This document shows, in pieces, positions 56,978 through 64,000 of a DNA stretch of 64,000 nt (the first letter of the stretch is position 1; each line of letters opens with the position of its first letter). This stretch comes from Latilactobacillus graminis DSM 20719 (GTDB lineage Bacteria > Bacillota > Bacilli > Lactobacillales > Lactobacillaceae): positions 131,909 through 195,908 of the forward strand of contig NZ_AYZB01000035.1 of the NCBI RefSeq assembly GCF_001436415.1, given 5' to 3'. Under the pieces are notes generated by a model. That model was not told the DNA's origin. It worked only from the letters and a program-made list of their open reading frames with translations, and did no database searches. The translations under genes and the position numbers were made by a program.

Positions 56978-58852
56978 TTAAATTTCAACATTACCTGAGA
57001 ATTGACTATTGTAAAGGTCAGCATAGAAACCATTTTGAGCCATTAAACTATCATGAGTTCCGGTTTCAATAATCGAACCGTGATTCATCACAATAATATT
57101 ATCGGCATCCCGAATTGTTGATAGACGATGCGCAACAACGAAACTCGTCCGGTTTTGTAATAAACGTTCCATGGCATGTTGAATATGAATTTCAGTCCGT
57201 GTATCAACTGAACTAGTTGCTTCATCCAAAATTAAGATATCCGGATCAGCAACAAACGCCCGGGCAATGGTTAGTAATTGTCGTTGCCCTTGCGAAATAT
57301 TAGAAGCCTCTTCATTTAAAACAGTGTCATAGCCATCTGGTAATTGACGAACAAAGCTATCAACATGCGCAGCTTTAGCCGCTTGCAAAATTACATCATC
57401 TGAAGCTTCTTCATTCCCATACTTCAAATTATCCCAGATAGTCCCAGTGAATAACCATGTATCTTGTAATACCATCGCAAAGTGACTCCGTAATTGTTCA
57501 CGGGTCATATCGCGGGTATCAACTCCTTGAAGTTTGATTGAACCACCACTAACATCATAAAACCGTTCCAACAAATTGATAATTGTTGTCTTACCAGCAC
57601 CAGTTGGTCCGACAATTGCAATCATTTCACCAGGTTTAACCTTTAAGTTATAATCCTTCATCAAGGTATCCTTACCTTGATAACCAAATTCAACGTGTTC
57701 TAATTCAAGTTGATTTTGATCATCAACAACGGCTGGAATCCCAGATGGTTCATCACTCATATCGTCTTCATCTAGAACTGCAAAGACCCGTTCAGCTGAA
57801 GCAATCGTTGATTGGATTGTATTGGCTAAGTTAGCCAATTGTGTGATGGGTTGTGAAAATTGTTGCGTGTACTGCATAAAGGCCTGCATATCCCCTAAGG
57901 TGACTTGACCATGTGAGACCCGAATACCACCGATAATGGCAACAAAGACGTATCCAATATTATTCACAAAAGTCATCAACGGCATAATGACCCCCGAAAT
58001 AAATTGTGCCTTCCAAGCTGCCTTATATAGTAAAGCATTTTGCTCTTCAAACGTATCAATGGTTACCTGTTCGCGGTTAAACGCTTTTAGGACCACTTGA
58101 CCTGAAAAGTTTTCTTCGATTTGATTATTCAACAATCCCAAACTCTTTTGTTGCGCTGCGAAGAATTTTTGTGATTTTGGTGCGACAATCCCGACTACCA
58201 CTAAACTAAGTGGAATCGTGACCAGCGCAATCAAAGTCAACTGCCAACTAATCGATAACATCATCCACATGACCCCGATAAACGTTACAGCACTGGTTAC
58301 CATTTGGGTTAAGCTTTGTTGCAATGTACTGGCAATATTATCCATATCATTAATTGCCCGACTCATGATATCACCGTTAGAGTGAGTATCATAATAATTA
58401 ATTGGCACACGTTGCATTTTGTCTTTTAATTCTTTACGTAATTCATAGACCGTCTGCTGTGATATCCGAGTCATTATGAATTGTTGTAAAAAACTAAAGA
58501 TTGCTGATGCTAGGTACATCAAAATAACAGTTATAATAATCTGTTGAATCTTATCAAAATCAATTGGCAGGTTATCCATTGGAATGCCCGCTTTTTGCAT
58601 GGCATTGCCCTTCATAACCCCTTTAAAGATTTCAGTGGTTGCTTTCCCTAATACTTTGGGTGTTCTAATTTGGAAAATAACGGAGATGATTGCTAACGCC
58701 AAAACAATCACTAACCCGATTAATCGGCTAGACATGTAAGTCAATAATCGCTTGGTTGTTCCCCAGAAATTTTTAGGTTTTTCAACGACACCACCCATAC
58801 CACGGCCGGGGCCGTGACTACCTTGGGACTGATTTGTTGTTTTTTCAGCCAT
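56978..58852 (-). CDS. Heterodimeric ABC exporter, canonical half (LmrD-like)
   Basis: A 624-residue half-transporter: six membrane helices (about residues 40-335), then an ATPase domain with Walker A GPTGAGKTT, signature ISQGQRQLL, Walker B ILILDEATSSVD with catalytic Glu, and H-loop VVAHRLSTI. Its partner (58852-60582) has degenerate catalytic residues, so the pair forms an asymmetric exporter like LmrCD/BmrCD. Multidrug or lipid substrates are typical. It starts at the stop of its partner and the operon begins with a TetR gene. Confidence 0.92.
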   Translation of the reverse strand: MAEKTTNQSQGSHGPGRGMGGVVEKPKNFWGTTKRLLTYMSSRLIGLVIVLALAIISVIFQIRTPKVLGKATTEIFKGVMKGNAMQKAGIPMDNLPIDFDKIQQIIITVILMYLASAIFSFLQQFIMTRISQQTVYELRKELKDKMQRVPINYYDTHSNGDIMSRAINDMDNIASTLQQSLTQMVTSAVTFIGVMWMMLSISWQLTLIALVTIPLSLVVVGIVAPKSQKFFAAQQKSLGLLNNQIEENFSGQVVLKAFNREQVTIDTFEEQNALLYKAAWKAQFISGVIMPLMTFVNNIGYVFVAIIGGIRVSHGQVTLGDMQAFMQYTQQFSQPITQLANLANTIQSTIASAERVFAVLDEDDMSDEPSGIPAVVDDQNQLELEHVEFGYQGKDTLMKDYNLKVKPGEMIAIVGPTGAGKTTIINLLERFYDVSGGSIKLQGVDTRDMTREQLRSHFAMVLQDTWLFTGTIWDNLKYGNEEASDDVILQAAKAAHVDSFVRQLPDGYDTVLNEEASNISQGQRQLLTIARAFVADPDILILDEATSSVDTRTEIHIQHAMERLLQNRTSFVVAHRLSTIRDADNIIVMNHGSIIETGTHDSLMAQNGFYADLYNSQFSGNVEI

Positions 58853-60582
58853 TAGTCTTCATCCCCCTCTCTAATTTGTGAGTTAATAATTTCTTGATAA
58901 GTAGTATTATTAGCTTTTAGTTCTGCGTGTGATCCCTTACCAACCAGTTGGCCTTCATCCAAAACCAAAATTGTGTCAGCATCAGCGACCGTCGAAACCC
59001 GTTGGCCAACGATTACGACGACACTCTTTTGAATTTCGGCATCTTCTGTTAACGCTTTTCGCAACAGGGCATCCGTCTTAAAATCCAATGCTGAAAAAGA
59101 ATCATCAAAGACATAAACAGCCGCTTTTTTAACCAGCGCACGCGCGATGGCCAGTCGTTGTCGTTGACCACCAGAGAAGTTACCCCCACCTTGTTCAACA
59201 TGACTATCTAGGCCGCCTTCAAGTTCACTCACAAAATCTTTGGATTGTGCAATTTCAAGAGCATGCCAAATTTCATCATCAGTCGCCTTGGCGTTCCCAT
59301 ATTGCATATTTTCCCGAATTGTACCGGTAAATAAATTAGCCTTCTGTGGCACAAATGAGACCTGTTGATGAATATCGTGGAGAGTTACATCTTTGACGTT
59401 AACCCCTTTGACTGACACCTCACCAGTTTCAACATCATAAAAACGTGGAATTAAATTTACCAGAGTCGTTTTCCCTGAACCGGTACCACCGATAATGGCA
59501 ACTGTTTGACCAGCCGTCATTTGGAAATCGATATTTTTAAGAGCTAAATGTTCCGCATTTTGATACCGGAAATTAACTTGGTTAAATGCCAAGCTGGCAG
59601 GCTGATTGCCAAATTTAGTTGGATTAGCCGGTGCTTTAATGGGCGTGTTTAGATCAAGGACTTCGTTAATCCGGACTGCCGAAGCTTGTGCTCGTGGGAT
59701 GAAAACAAAGACCATTGATAACATCATGAAACTCATTAAAATCTGCATTGCATATGTCATAAACGCTAATAAATTTCCGACTTGCATTGCTTGATTGGCG
59801 ATTAAATGACCACCCATCCAAGTAATCGCAATATTGGTCCCACTCATAATTAAGGTCATGGCTGGGAACATAACCGACATAATGCTATAAACCTTTTTTG
59901 CATTTTGCGTGTAGTCTAAATTGGCATCATCAAATCGTTCTTGTTCAAATTTATCCCGCCGGAATGCCCGAATAACGCGCACCCCAGTCAAGCCTTCCCG
60001 GAAAACTAAATTAATCCGGTCCGTCTTTTTCTGCATGGCTTTAAACAATGGTACGGCAAAATACATCACTCCGCCAATAAAAATCGCCATGATTGGCAAG
60101 ACAATCAAGAAGATGGCGGTTAATTGTGCGTCTTTTTGGTAAGCCAAGAAACTCGCACCAACCAACATAATTGGTGCCATAATCATCATTCGTAAGAACA
60201 TCATTGCCACATTCTGAATCTGCACCACATCATTTGTTGTCCGTGTAATTAACGAAGATGTCCCGACTTGATCCATTTCATCATGTGAAAAATTAATAAT
60301 CTTTCGATAAATATCTGAACGTAACTTTTGGCCTAATCCTTGTGAGGTGCGGGCTGCTAAATAAACATTGCAAACCGCCGCCAAAATACTAATTAATGAG
60401 AAGCCTAACATCTTGAATCCAGCTTGCCAGATATAATTAATATCTCCCTTAGCAATCCCATCGTTGACAATGTCAGAGGTTAAATTGGGGAGATAGAGGT
60501 TACTGACAACCTGAATCACCATGAATAAAACCGCACCAAATACGGCCCAAGTTGACATTCTTTTCTTTGCAAGTCTAATCAT
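58852..60582 (-). CDS. Heterodimeric ABC exporter, degenerate half (LmrC-like)
   Basis: A 576-residue half-transporter with six membrane helices and an ATPase domain. Walker A GGTGSGKTT and signature FSGGQRQRL are intact, but Walker B is VYVFDDSFSALD (Asp in place of catalytic Glu) and the H-loop His is Gln (IVGQRVSTV). These changes are characteristic of the non-catalytic site in heterodimeric exporters. It lies 20 bases after the TetR gene and overlaps its partner. Confidence 0.92.
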   Translation of the reverse strand: MIRLAKKRMSTWAVFGAVLFMVIQVVSNLYLPNLTSDIVNDGIAKGDINYIWQAGFKMLGFSLISILAAVCNVYLAARTSQGLGQKLRSDIYRKIINFSHDEMDQVGTSSLITRTTNDVVQIQNVAMMFLRMMIMAPIMLVGASFLAYQKDAQLTAIFLIVLPIMAIFIGGVMYFAVPLFKAMQKKTDRINLVFREGLTGVRVIRAFRRDKFEQERFDDANLDYTQNAKKVYSIMSVMFPAMTLIMSGTNIAITWMGGHLIANQAMQVGNLLAFMTYAMQILMSFMMLSMVFVFIPRAQASAVRINEVLDLNTPIKAPANPTKFGNQPASLAFNQVNFRYQNAEHLALKNIDFQMTAGQTVAIIGGTGSGKTTLVNLIPRFYDVETGEVSVKGVNVKDVTLHDIHQQVSFVPQKANLFTGTIRENMQYGNAKATDDEIWHALEIAQSKDFVSELEGGLDSHVEQGGGNFSGGQRQRLAIARALVKKAAVYVFDDSFSALDFKTDALLRKALTEDAEIQKSVVVIVGQRVSTVADADTILVLDEGQLVGKGSHAELKANNTTYQEIINSQIREGDED

Positions 60583-60602
60583 GTCATGTGTCCCTTCTTT
60601 CT

Positions 60603-61241
60603 TTATACTTCGTTACTGGCACCATGTTCGAGCCAGCCTAATACTAGTTCAAATCGTTCTTGTACCTGCTCAATTGTGATTGCATGATTGCTTTCTTGTT
60701 GCAGATAATATGCTGCGATACTCTGAAAAACAGTCGTCATCAGTTCATGAAACAAAATCCGGAGTGCTTCTGGTTGATCTGCACCAATTTTGAGCAAGTC
60801 ATAATTAACATTTTCGACCAGAAATTGTAGCCCATCATCTTGCTTGGCATGCATTAGTTCAGGTGACATTTTGCGCCGATTCTTATAATCCATATGTAAG
60901 AAGAGGTGCTTGTAAAACTGGGCATTTTCACCATTAATAATCTCTTCTGCCATTTCAGTAAAGAATTGGCGGACTGCCTTGAATAGATTACCCTGCACAG
61001 CCAATAGCGTCTTTTCTAAATCTTGTTTTGAGCTATCACGTAGCAAGCCCAAATCATAGAAGAAAATATCTGCTTTATCTTCAAAATACTGATAAAAGCT
61101 CCCCCGCGGAATTTCGGCAGCTTTAATGATGTTACTGACAGACGCTTCATTAAACGGCACACGCGAAAATTCAGCATGGGCAGCTTGAATCAAACGTTGT
61201 TGTTTTTCTACGGGCAATCTAAAAAAAGTTTTCTTCGGCAT
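60603..61241 (-). CDS. TetR-family regulator of the ABC exporter
   Basis: A 212-residue TetR protein starting MPKKTFFRLPVEKQQRLIQA at 61239-61241 with AAGGAGG. The N-terminal helix-turn-helix is ASVSNIIKAAEIPRGSFYQY (residues about 31-50). The C-terminal ligand domain is variable. A longer frame upstream crosses the promoter and is rejected. It heads the exporter operon, and two copies of a near-palindrome lie over its promoter, so autorepression relieved by exporter substrates is likely. Confidence 0.92.
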   Translation of the reverse strand: MPKKTFFRLPVEKQQRLIQAAHAEFSRVPFNEASVSNIIKAAEIPRGSFYQYFEDKADIFFYDLGLLRDSSKQDLEKTLLAVQGNLFKAVRQFFTEMAEEIINGENAQFYKHLFLHMDYKNRRKMSPELMHAKQDDGLQFLVENVNYDLLKIGADQPEALRILFHELMTTVFQSIAAYYLQQESNHAITIEQVQERFELVLGWLEHGASNEV

Positions 61242-61266
61242 TCCGATCCTCCTTTCTGAAAACAAA

Positions 61267-61299
61267 TGACATAACGTCACAAAATGTGACATAACGTCA
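61267..61299. promoter_or_regulatory. Tandem TetR operator sites
   Basis: TGACATAACGTCA occurs twice, at 61267-61279 and 61287-61299, 20 bases apart, so both lie on nearly the same helix face. Each is close to palindromic (TGAC...GTCA). They lie between the -10 box and the TetR start codon, a place where a bound repressor would block transcription. Confidence 0.8.
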
Positions 61300-61327
61300 T
61301 AATACGCTAACTTGGTCGTGCATGCAA
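61299..61327 (-). promoter_or_regulatory. tetR-ABC exporter promoter
   Basis: On the minus strand TTGCAT (61322-61327), 17-base spacer, TATTAT (61299-61304). The -10 box abuts the second operator. Confidence 0.75.
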
Positions 61328-61338
61328 GCATTAAATCC

Positions 61339-61380
61339 ACAAAAAAAGGCGCTCGCAGGCTAACACCTACGCGCCCCTTT
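61339..61380 (-). terminator. csbD terminator
   Basis: On the minus strand GGGGCGCGTAGG pairs with CCTGCGAGCGCC (two unpaired bases), followed by seven T residues, right after the CsbD gene. Confidence 0.8.
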
Positions 61381-61389
61381 CTAAAGCTG

Positions 61390-61617
61390 TTATTTATCGT
61401 CTTTATCCATTTTTTCTTTAATATCATCCATCACATCATTGGCCTTTTCAGCAACTTTATCTTTAGCATCTGCTAATTTTTCTTTGGCCTCACCCATGAA
61501 ACCTTTGGCCTTACCTTTGGCCTCAGTTTCGTGATCGCCAGTCACCTTGCCCGCCGTTTCTTGGACCTTACCGGTTACCTGATCTTTCATGCCATCTAAT
61601 TTTTCTTTATCTGTCAT
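61390..61617 (-). CDS. CsbD-like stress protein
   Basis: A 75-residue, highly charged, Lys/Asp/Glu/Ala-rich helical protein (MTDKEKLDGMKDQVTGKVQE, then AKEKLADAKDKVAEKANDVM). CsbD proteins are general-stress induced in Bacillus and unknown in mechanism. The start at 61615-61617 follows AAGGAG; the GTG three codons earlier is less likely. It is separated from both neighbours. Confidence 0.85.
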   Translation of the reverse strand: MTDKEKLDGMKDQVTGKVQETAGKVTGDHETEAKGKAKGFMGEAKEKLADAKDKVAEKANDVMDDIKEKMDKDDK

Positions 61618-61700
61618 TAAAATCACTCCTTCTTGTTGGTCTACCTATATAATAGGTCATCGCGCTGACGTTCGTCAAAATTTATGACTAGGCATTAATT

Positions 61701-62360
61701 CTAAGTAAGTTGACCATCACGCATCATATATTGTTGATCCGTATAAGCTAAGACGCGTTCATCGTGTGAAACCATAACAATTGTTTGGCCCGTTTGCTTG
61801 GTTATATCAGCCAATTGCTGTGCCACTTGTAAGGCCCGCTTACTATCCAAACTGGCCGTTGGCTCATCTGCAAAGATCAAAGCTGGTTGGCCATATAAAG
61901 CGCGGGCAATGGCCACCCGCTGCCGCTGTCCCCCTGACAAACTAGCCGGATATTGGTACCGTTGTTCCCACACACCGAGTGTTGTCAATAATTGTTCTGC
62001 TGTCTGTGGGCCTTCTTTTTGACGGAGTCGATCGACTAACTGAAATTGTTCATTAACCGTTAAAAACGGTACGAGATTGGCACCTTGTAAAATAAAACCA
62101 AAATCATTAAAACGTAATTTCGAACGTTGTTTTTCATTTAATTGACTAATCTCGTTATCATTGAAGAAAATTTGACCACTGGTGGGCCCTTGCAAGCTCC
62201 CCATGATCGTCAATAGCGTTGTTTTTCCAGAACCAGATGGTCCAGTCAGTCCGATGAACTGACCTGCTTCAATCGTTAAATCAATTTGATTTAGTGCCAT
62301 TGTTTGGTTGGTACCTGTTCCAAAACGCTTAATAATTTTTTCTAACCGCATTAAAGCCAT
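61701..62360 (-). CDS. ABC exporter ATPase (HrtA/MacB-like)
   Basis: A 219-residue ATPase starting MALMRLEKIIKRFGTG at 62358-62360 behind GGAGGGG. Walker A GPSGSGKTT, signature LSGGQRQRV, Walker B LIFADEPTASLD and H-loop VSHDERV are all intact. It pairs with the FtsX-type permease upstream, one base away. The combination resembles HrtBA haem exporters and DevAC systems; the true substrate cannot be read from sequence. Confidence 0.88.
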   Translation of the reverse strand: MALMRLEKIIKRFGTGTNQTMALNQIDLTIEAGQFIGLTGPSGSGKTTLLTIMGSLQGPTSGQIFFNDNEISQLNEKQRSKLRFNDFGFILQGANLVPFLTVNEQFQLVDRLRQKEGPQTAEQLLTTLGVWEQRYQYPASLSGGQRQRVAIARALYGQPALIFADEPTASLDSKRALQVAQQLADITKQTGQTIVMVSHDERVLAYTDQQYMMRDGQLT

Positions 62361-62361
62361 C

Positions 62362-63423
62362 TTAAGCCCCTCCAATCGCATCAAGTGGATCAATTTTAAG
62401 AATTCGCCAAATTGAGAATAAAGCACCGACTACGGTCATTATTAGTAAGACACCTGAAAAAAGACTAATCAATTCCGGATTATTGGTGTATGGAACAGCC
62501 GCTGGTAACCCAATCGTGGTTAGCACATTGCCCAAAAGACCCAAACCAATCCCAATTACACCTAAGAAAATGGATTGCCACATTAAACTGATGACCAGTT
62601 GCATCCCCGAAATACCTTGAGCCCGCATAACTCCATAAATCGCCGTTTTTTCAATCGTAATGATATACATAAAAATCCCCACAATAAAGGCAACAATTAC
62701 TAGCAATGCGCTAATCATGAGCGCAAAAGTCTTCACTTGTGGTCCATAACCTGGAATTTTATTAATCATTTGCGAAATGGTCAATTTAGTCAGTTGATTG
62801 GTCGCTTTCACATGAGCTTTACCCTTTAAAACAAAGGCACTAATTCGAGTAACTTGCGGCGTCCCGTAACGTAATTGACTGAAATCAGTCAAACGTAAAT
62901 AAGTCACCGGCTGAGTATTATACCGATGGTTATTGGTAATCCCCACAATCGTATATTGTTGTTGGTGGCCGTTTAATTTAATTTGTTGCTTTAATTTCAC
63001 GCCTTGCAATCCATCGTCAACTACCACTTCATTAGCTTTTTGCGGGTAACGTCCAGTCTGTAATTCAGGTTTTAAGAAAGTATCAAATGCGATACCAAAT
63101 ATACTAGTATTTTGTTTACTTAACCCGGTACCGCTAACTACGCCCATCATTTGGCCGAGTTGCGCGGTATCTTTTTGATCACCACTAACTGGAGGCAACT
63201 GGGCCACTGCCAATTCAGAGGCTGCTAAATTCTTGTTCGCATATTGACTGATGATCACCTCTTTAGCATGCCACTGATCAATTGCCGAACGATTATTATT
63301 AGCTAAGCCGTATGCTAACCCCGTTAAAAAATAAATCAAATAAGCAATCAAAAAGATTGTGAAAATAATTAATGAATAGCGTAACTTCGCGTGTTTAATT
63401 TCTTTAAGTGCTAAGTACATCAA
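62362..63423 (-). CDS. ABC exporter permease (HrtB/DevC-like, FtsX fold)
   Basis: A 353-residue permease. One N-terminal membrane helix (YSLIIFTIFLIAYLIYFLTG), a large external MacB-type periplasmic-core-like domain (about residues 40-220), and three C-terminal helices of the FtsX fold (ALLVIVAFIVGIFMYIITIE and following). Resembles HrtB of lactic acid bacteria. Divergent from the CPBP protease gene. Confidence 0.87.
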   Translation of the reverse strand: MMYLALKEIKHAKLRYSLIIFTIFLIAYLIYFLTGLAYGLANNNRSAIDQWHAKEVIISQYANKNLAASELAVAQLPPVSGDQKDTAQLGQMMGVVSGTGLSKQNTSIFGIAFDTFLKPELQTGRYPQKANEVVVDDGLQGVKLKQQIKLNGHQQQYTIVGITNNHRYNTQPVTYLRLTDFSQLRYGTPQVTRISAFVLKGKAHVKATNQLTKLTISQMINKIPGYGPQVKTFALMISALLVIVAFIVGIFMYIITIEKTAIYGVMRAQGISGMQLVISLMWQSIFLGVIGIGLGLLGNVLTTIGLPAAVPYTNNPELISLFSGVLLIMTVVGALFSIWRILKIDPLDAIGGA

Positions 63424-63527
63424 ACCACCTCTTTCTCAGTCGTCTTAATCTAACATAGTAGTTGATTAACTGAAAAGAAATTAGCTTACTCGCATTGCCA
63501 ATCTTTTATTCATTTTGATGAATATGC

Positions 63528-63533
63528 TATGAT
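63528..63533 (+). promoter_or_regulatory. -10 box of the CPBP gene
   Basis: TATGAT with an upstream TG (TGCTATGAT) at 63528-63533, and TTTATT 17 bases upstream. Transcription would begin near 63540, almost on top of the GGAGG at 63542-63546. Confidence 0.5.
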
Positions 63534-63545
63534 AGGCACACGGAG

Positions 63546-64000
63546 GTGGCGCTTATTAAATATGTCAAACACGTCATTGGCTTTTTGATACTAATTATCA
63601 TTCAACAAATTCCTTTAATGTTCGTCAGTGGCCTAACCCTACTACCAAAAGCCCAACAAACGACCCATTTAATATTGCTTTTCGGCTGGCTTTTTTTAAT
63701 TGTAACGATTGGTATTACCGCTGGTATGTGGCATTTTTACCAAAAAAGTAAAACGATTCGCTATGGCCAACCTTTTACTAAACAAACTTGGTGGACTATA
63801 TTGCTTGGTTTCATTGCAATGATCCTCATAAATAATGCCACCTTGCCGTTTATGCGTACGACCGGTAATGTAAATGTGGACGCCATAACTAGTGTCTTTG
63901 AAACCATTGGGATTTTCATGCTGCCCTATACCTTATTTTTAGGGCCTATTATGGAAGAACTGCTCTATCGTGGCTTTTTGATGAATTGGTTTTTCCCTAG
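63546..64000 (+). CDS. CPBP intramembrane metalloprotease, N-terminal part
   Basis: The frame is open to the right edge. Membrane helices (HVIGFLILIIIQQIPLMFVS; LILLFGWLFLIVTIGITAGM; ILLGFIAMILINNATL) precede the CPBP motif EELLYRG (GPIMEELLYRGFLMNWF), whose Glu-Glu and Arg are the metal and catalytic residues of the Rce1/CAAX-protease-like family. Bacterial members are linked to bacteriocin immunity or surface protein handling. The start is unusual: no ATG exists in frame. GTG at 63546-63548 overlaps GGAGG, while ATT at 63555-63557 has ideal spacing from it. Confidence 0.8.
   Translation, partial: MALIKYVKHVIGFLILIIIQQIPLMFVSGLTLLPKAQQTTHLILLFGWLFLIVTIGITAGMWHFYQKSKTIRYGQPFTKQTWWTILLGFIAMILINNATLPFMRTTGNVNVDAITSVFETIGIFMLPYTLFLGPIMEELLYRGFLMNWFFP

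Noticed and set aside
60603-61427. Longer TetR reading frame starting at 61427
   Set aside because: It would cross the promoter and both operators; the ATG at 61239-61241 has a perfect Shine-Dalgarno.

Overview
The window looks like chromosome of a low-GC lactic acid bacterium, most likely the Latilactobacillus sakei/curvatus group. This rests on remembered protein similarity and gene order (murA, mbl, yidD, rodA beside an atp operon; tdk-prfA-prmC-sua5-glyA-upp), not on a search. Almost all genes lie on the minus strand, so operons read right to left. I see no tRNA, rRNA, insertion sequence or replication origin.

Bases 1-14940 hold a Firmicutes type VII secretion locus (T7SSb). Transcription order is esxA (WXG100), a weak terminator, esaA, essA, esaB, essB, essC, two small helical helper genes, an LXG-type toxin, two paralogous membrane proteins (probable immunity), DUF4176 genes and small membrane proteins. 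It ends in the first 61 codons of a second LXG gene cut by the window edge. The two LXG N-termini are almost identical, and the join of a lost cassette is still visible between the two immunity genes.

Bases 15150-16200 are a small gene graveyard: a frameshifted bioY-like gene, a short coding remnant and a frameshifted membrane protein. Bases 16216-21530 carry the complete sufCDSUB iron-sulfur operon with promoter and terminator.

Bases 21577-30620 form a type II-A CRISPR-Cas system: cas9, cas1, cas2, csn2 and an array of 35 full repeats plus one degenerate terminal repeat, with 35 spacers of 30 bp. The tracrRNA lies between cas9 and cas1 on the opposite (plus) strand, with a clear promoter, anti-repeat, nexus-like hairpin and terminator. 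Beyond the trailer end are fossil repeats. One sits in the loop of a perfect 14-bp hairpin whose 3' arm touches the Shine-Dalgarno of a 58-codon basic ORF. This is the least expected arrangement in the window.

Bases 30648-33587 are a metNIQ methionine importer behind a T-box leader with an apparent AUG specifier. Bases 33623-45453 carry a GcvH-like protein, rodA, DUF2969, yidD, an EpuA-like protein, mbl, murA, DUF1146 and the atpBEFHAGDC operon. Bases 45560-51345 carry upp, glyA, sua5, prmC, prfA and tdk. Divergent from tdk, murT-gatD (lipid II amidation) reads on the plus strand. The right end holds an 80-codon unknown gene, an HD hydrolase, manA, a beta-lactamase-fold hydrolase, a heterodimeric ABC exporter with its TetR regulator and tandem operators, a CsbD protein, an HrtBA/MacB-like ABC pair and the start of a CPBP membrane protease.
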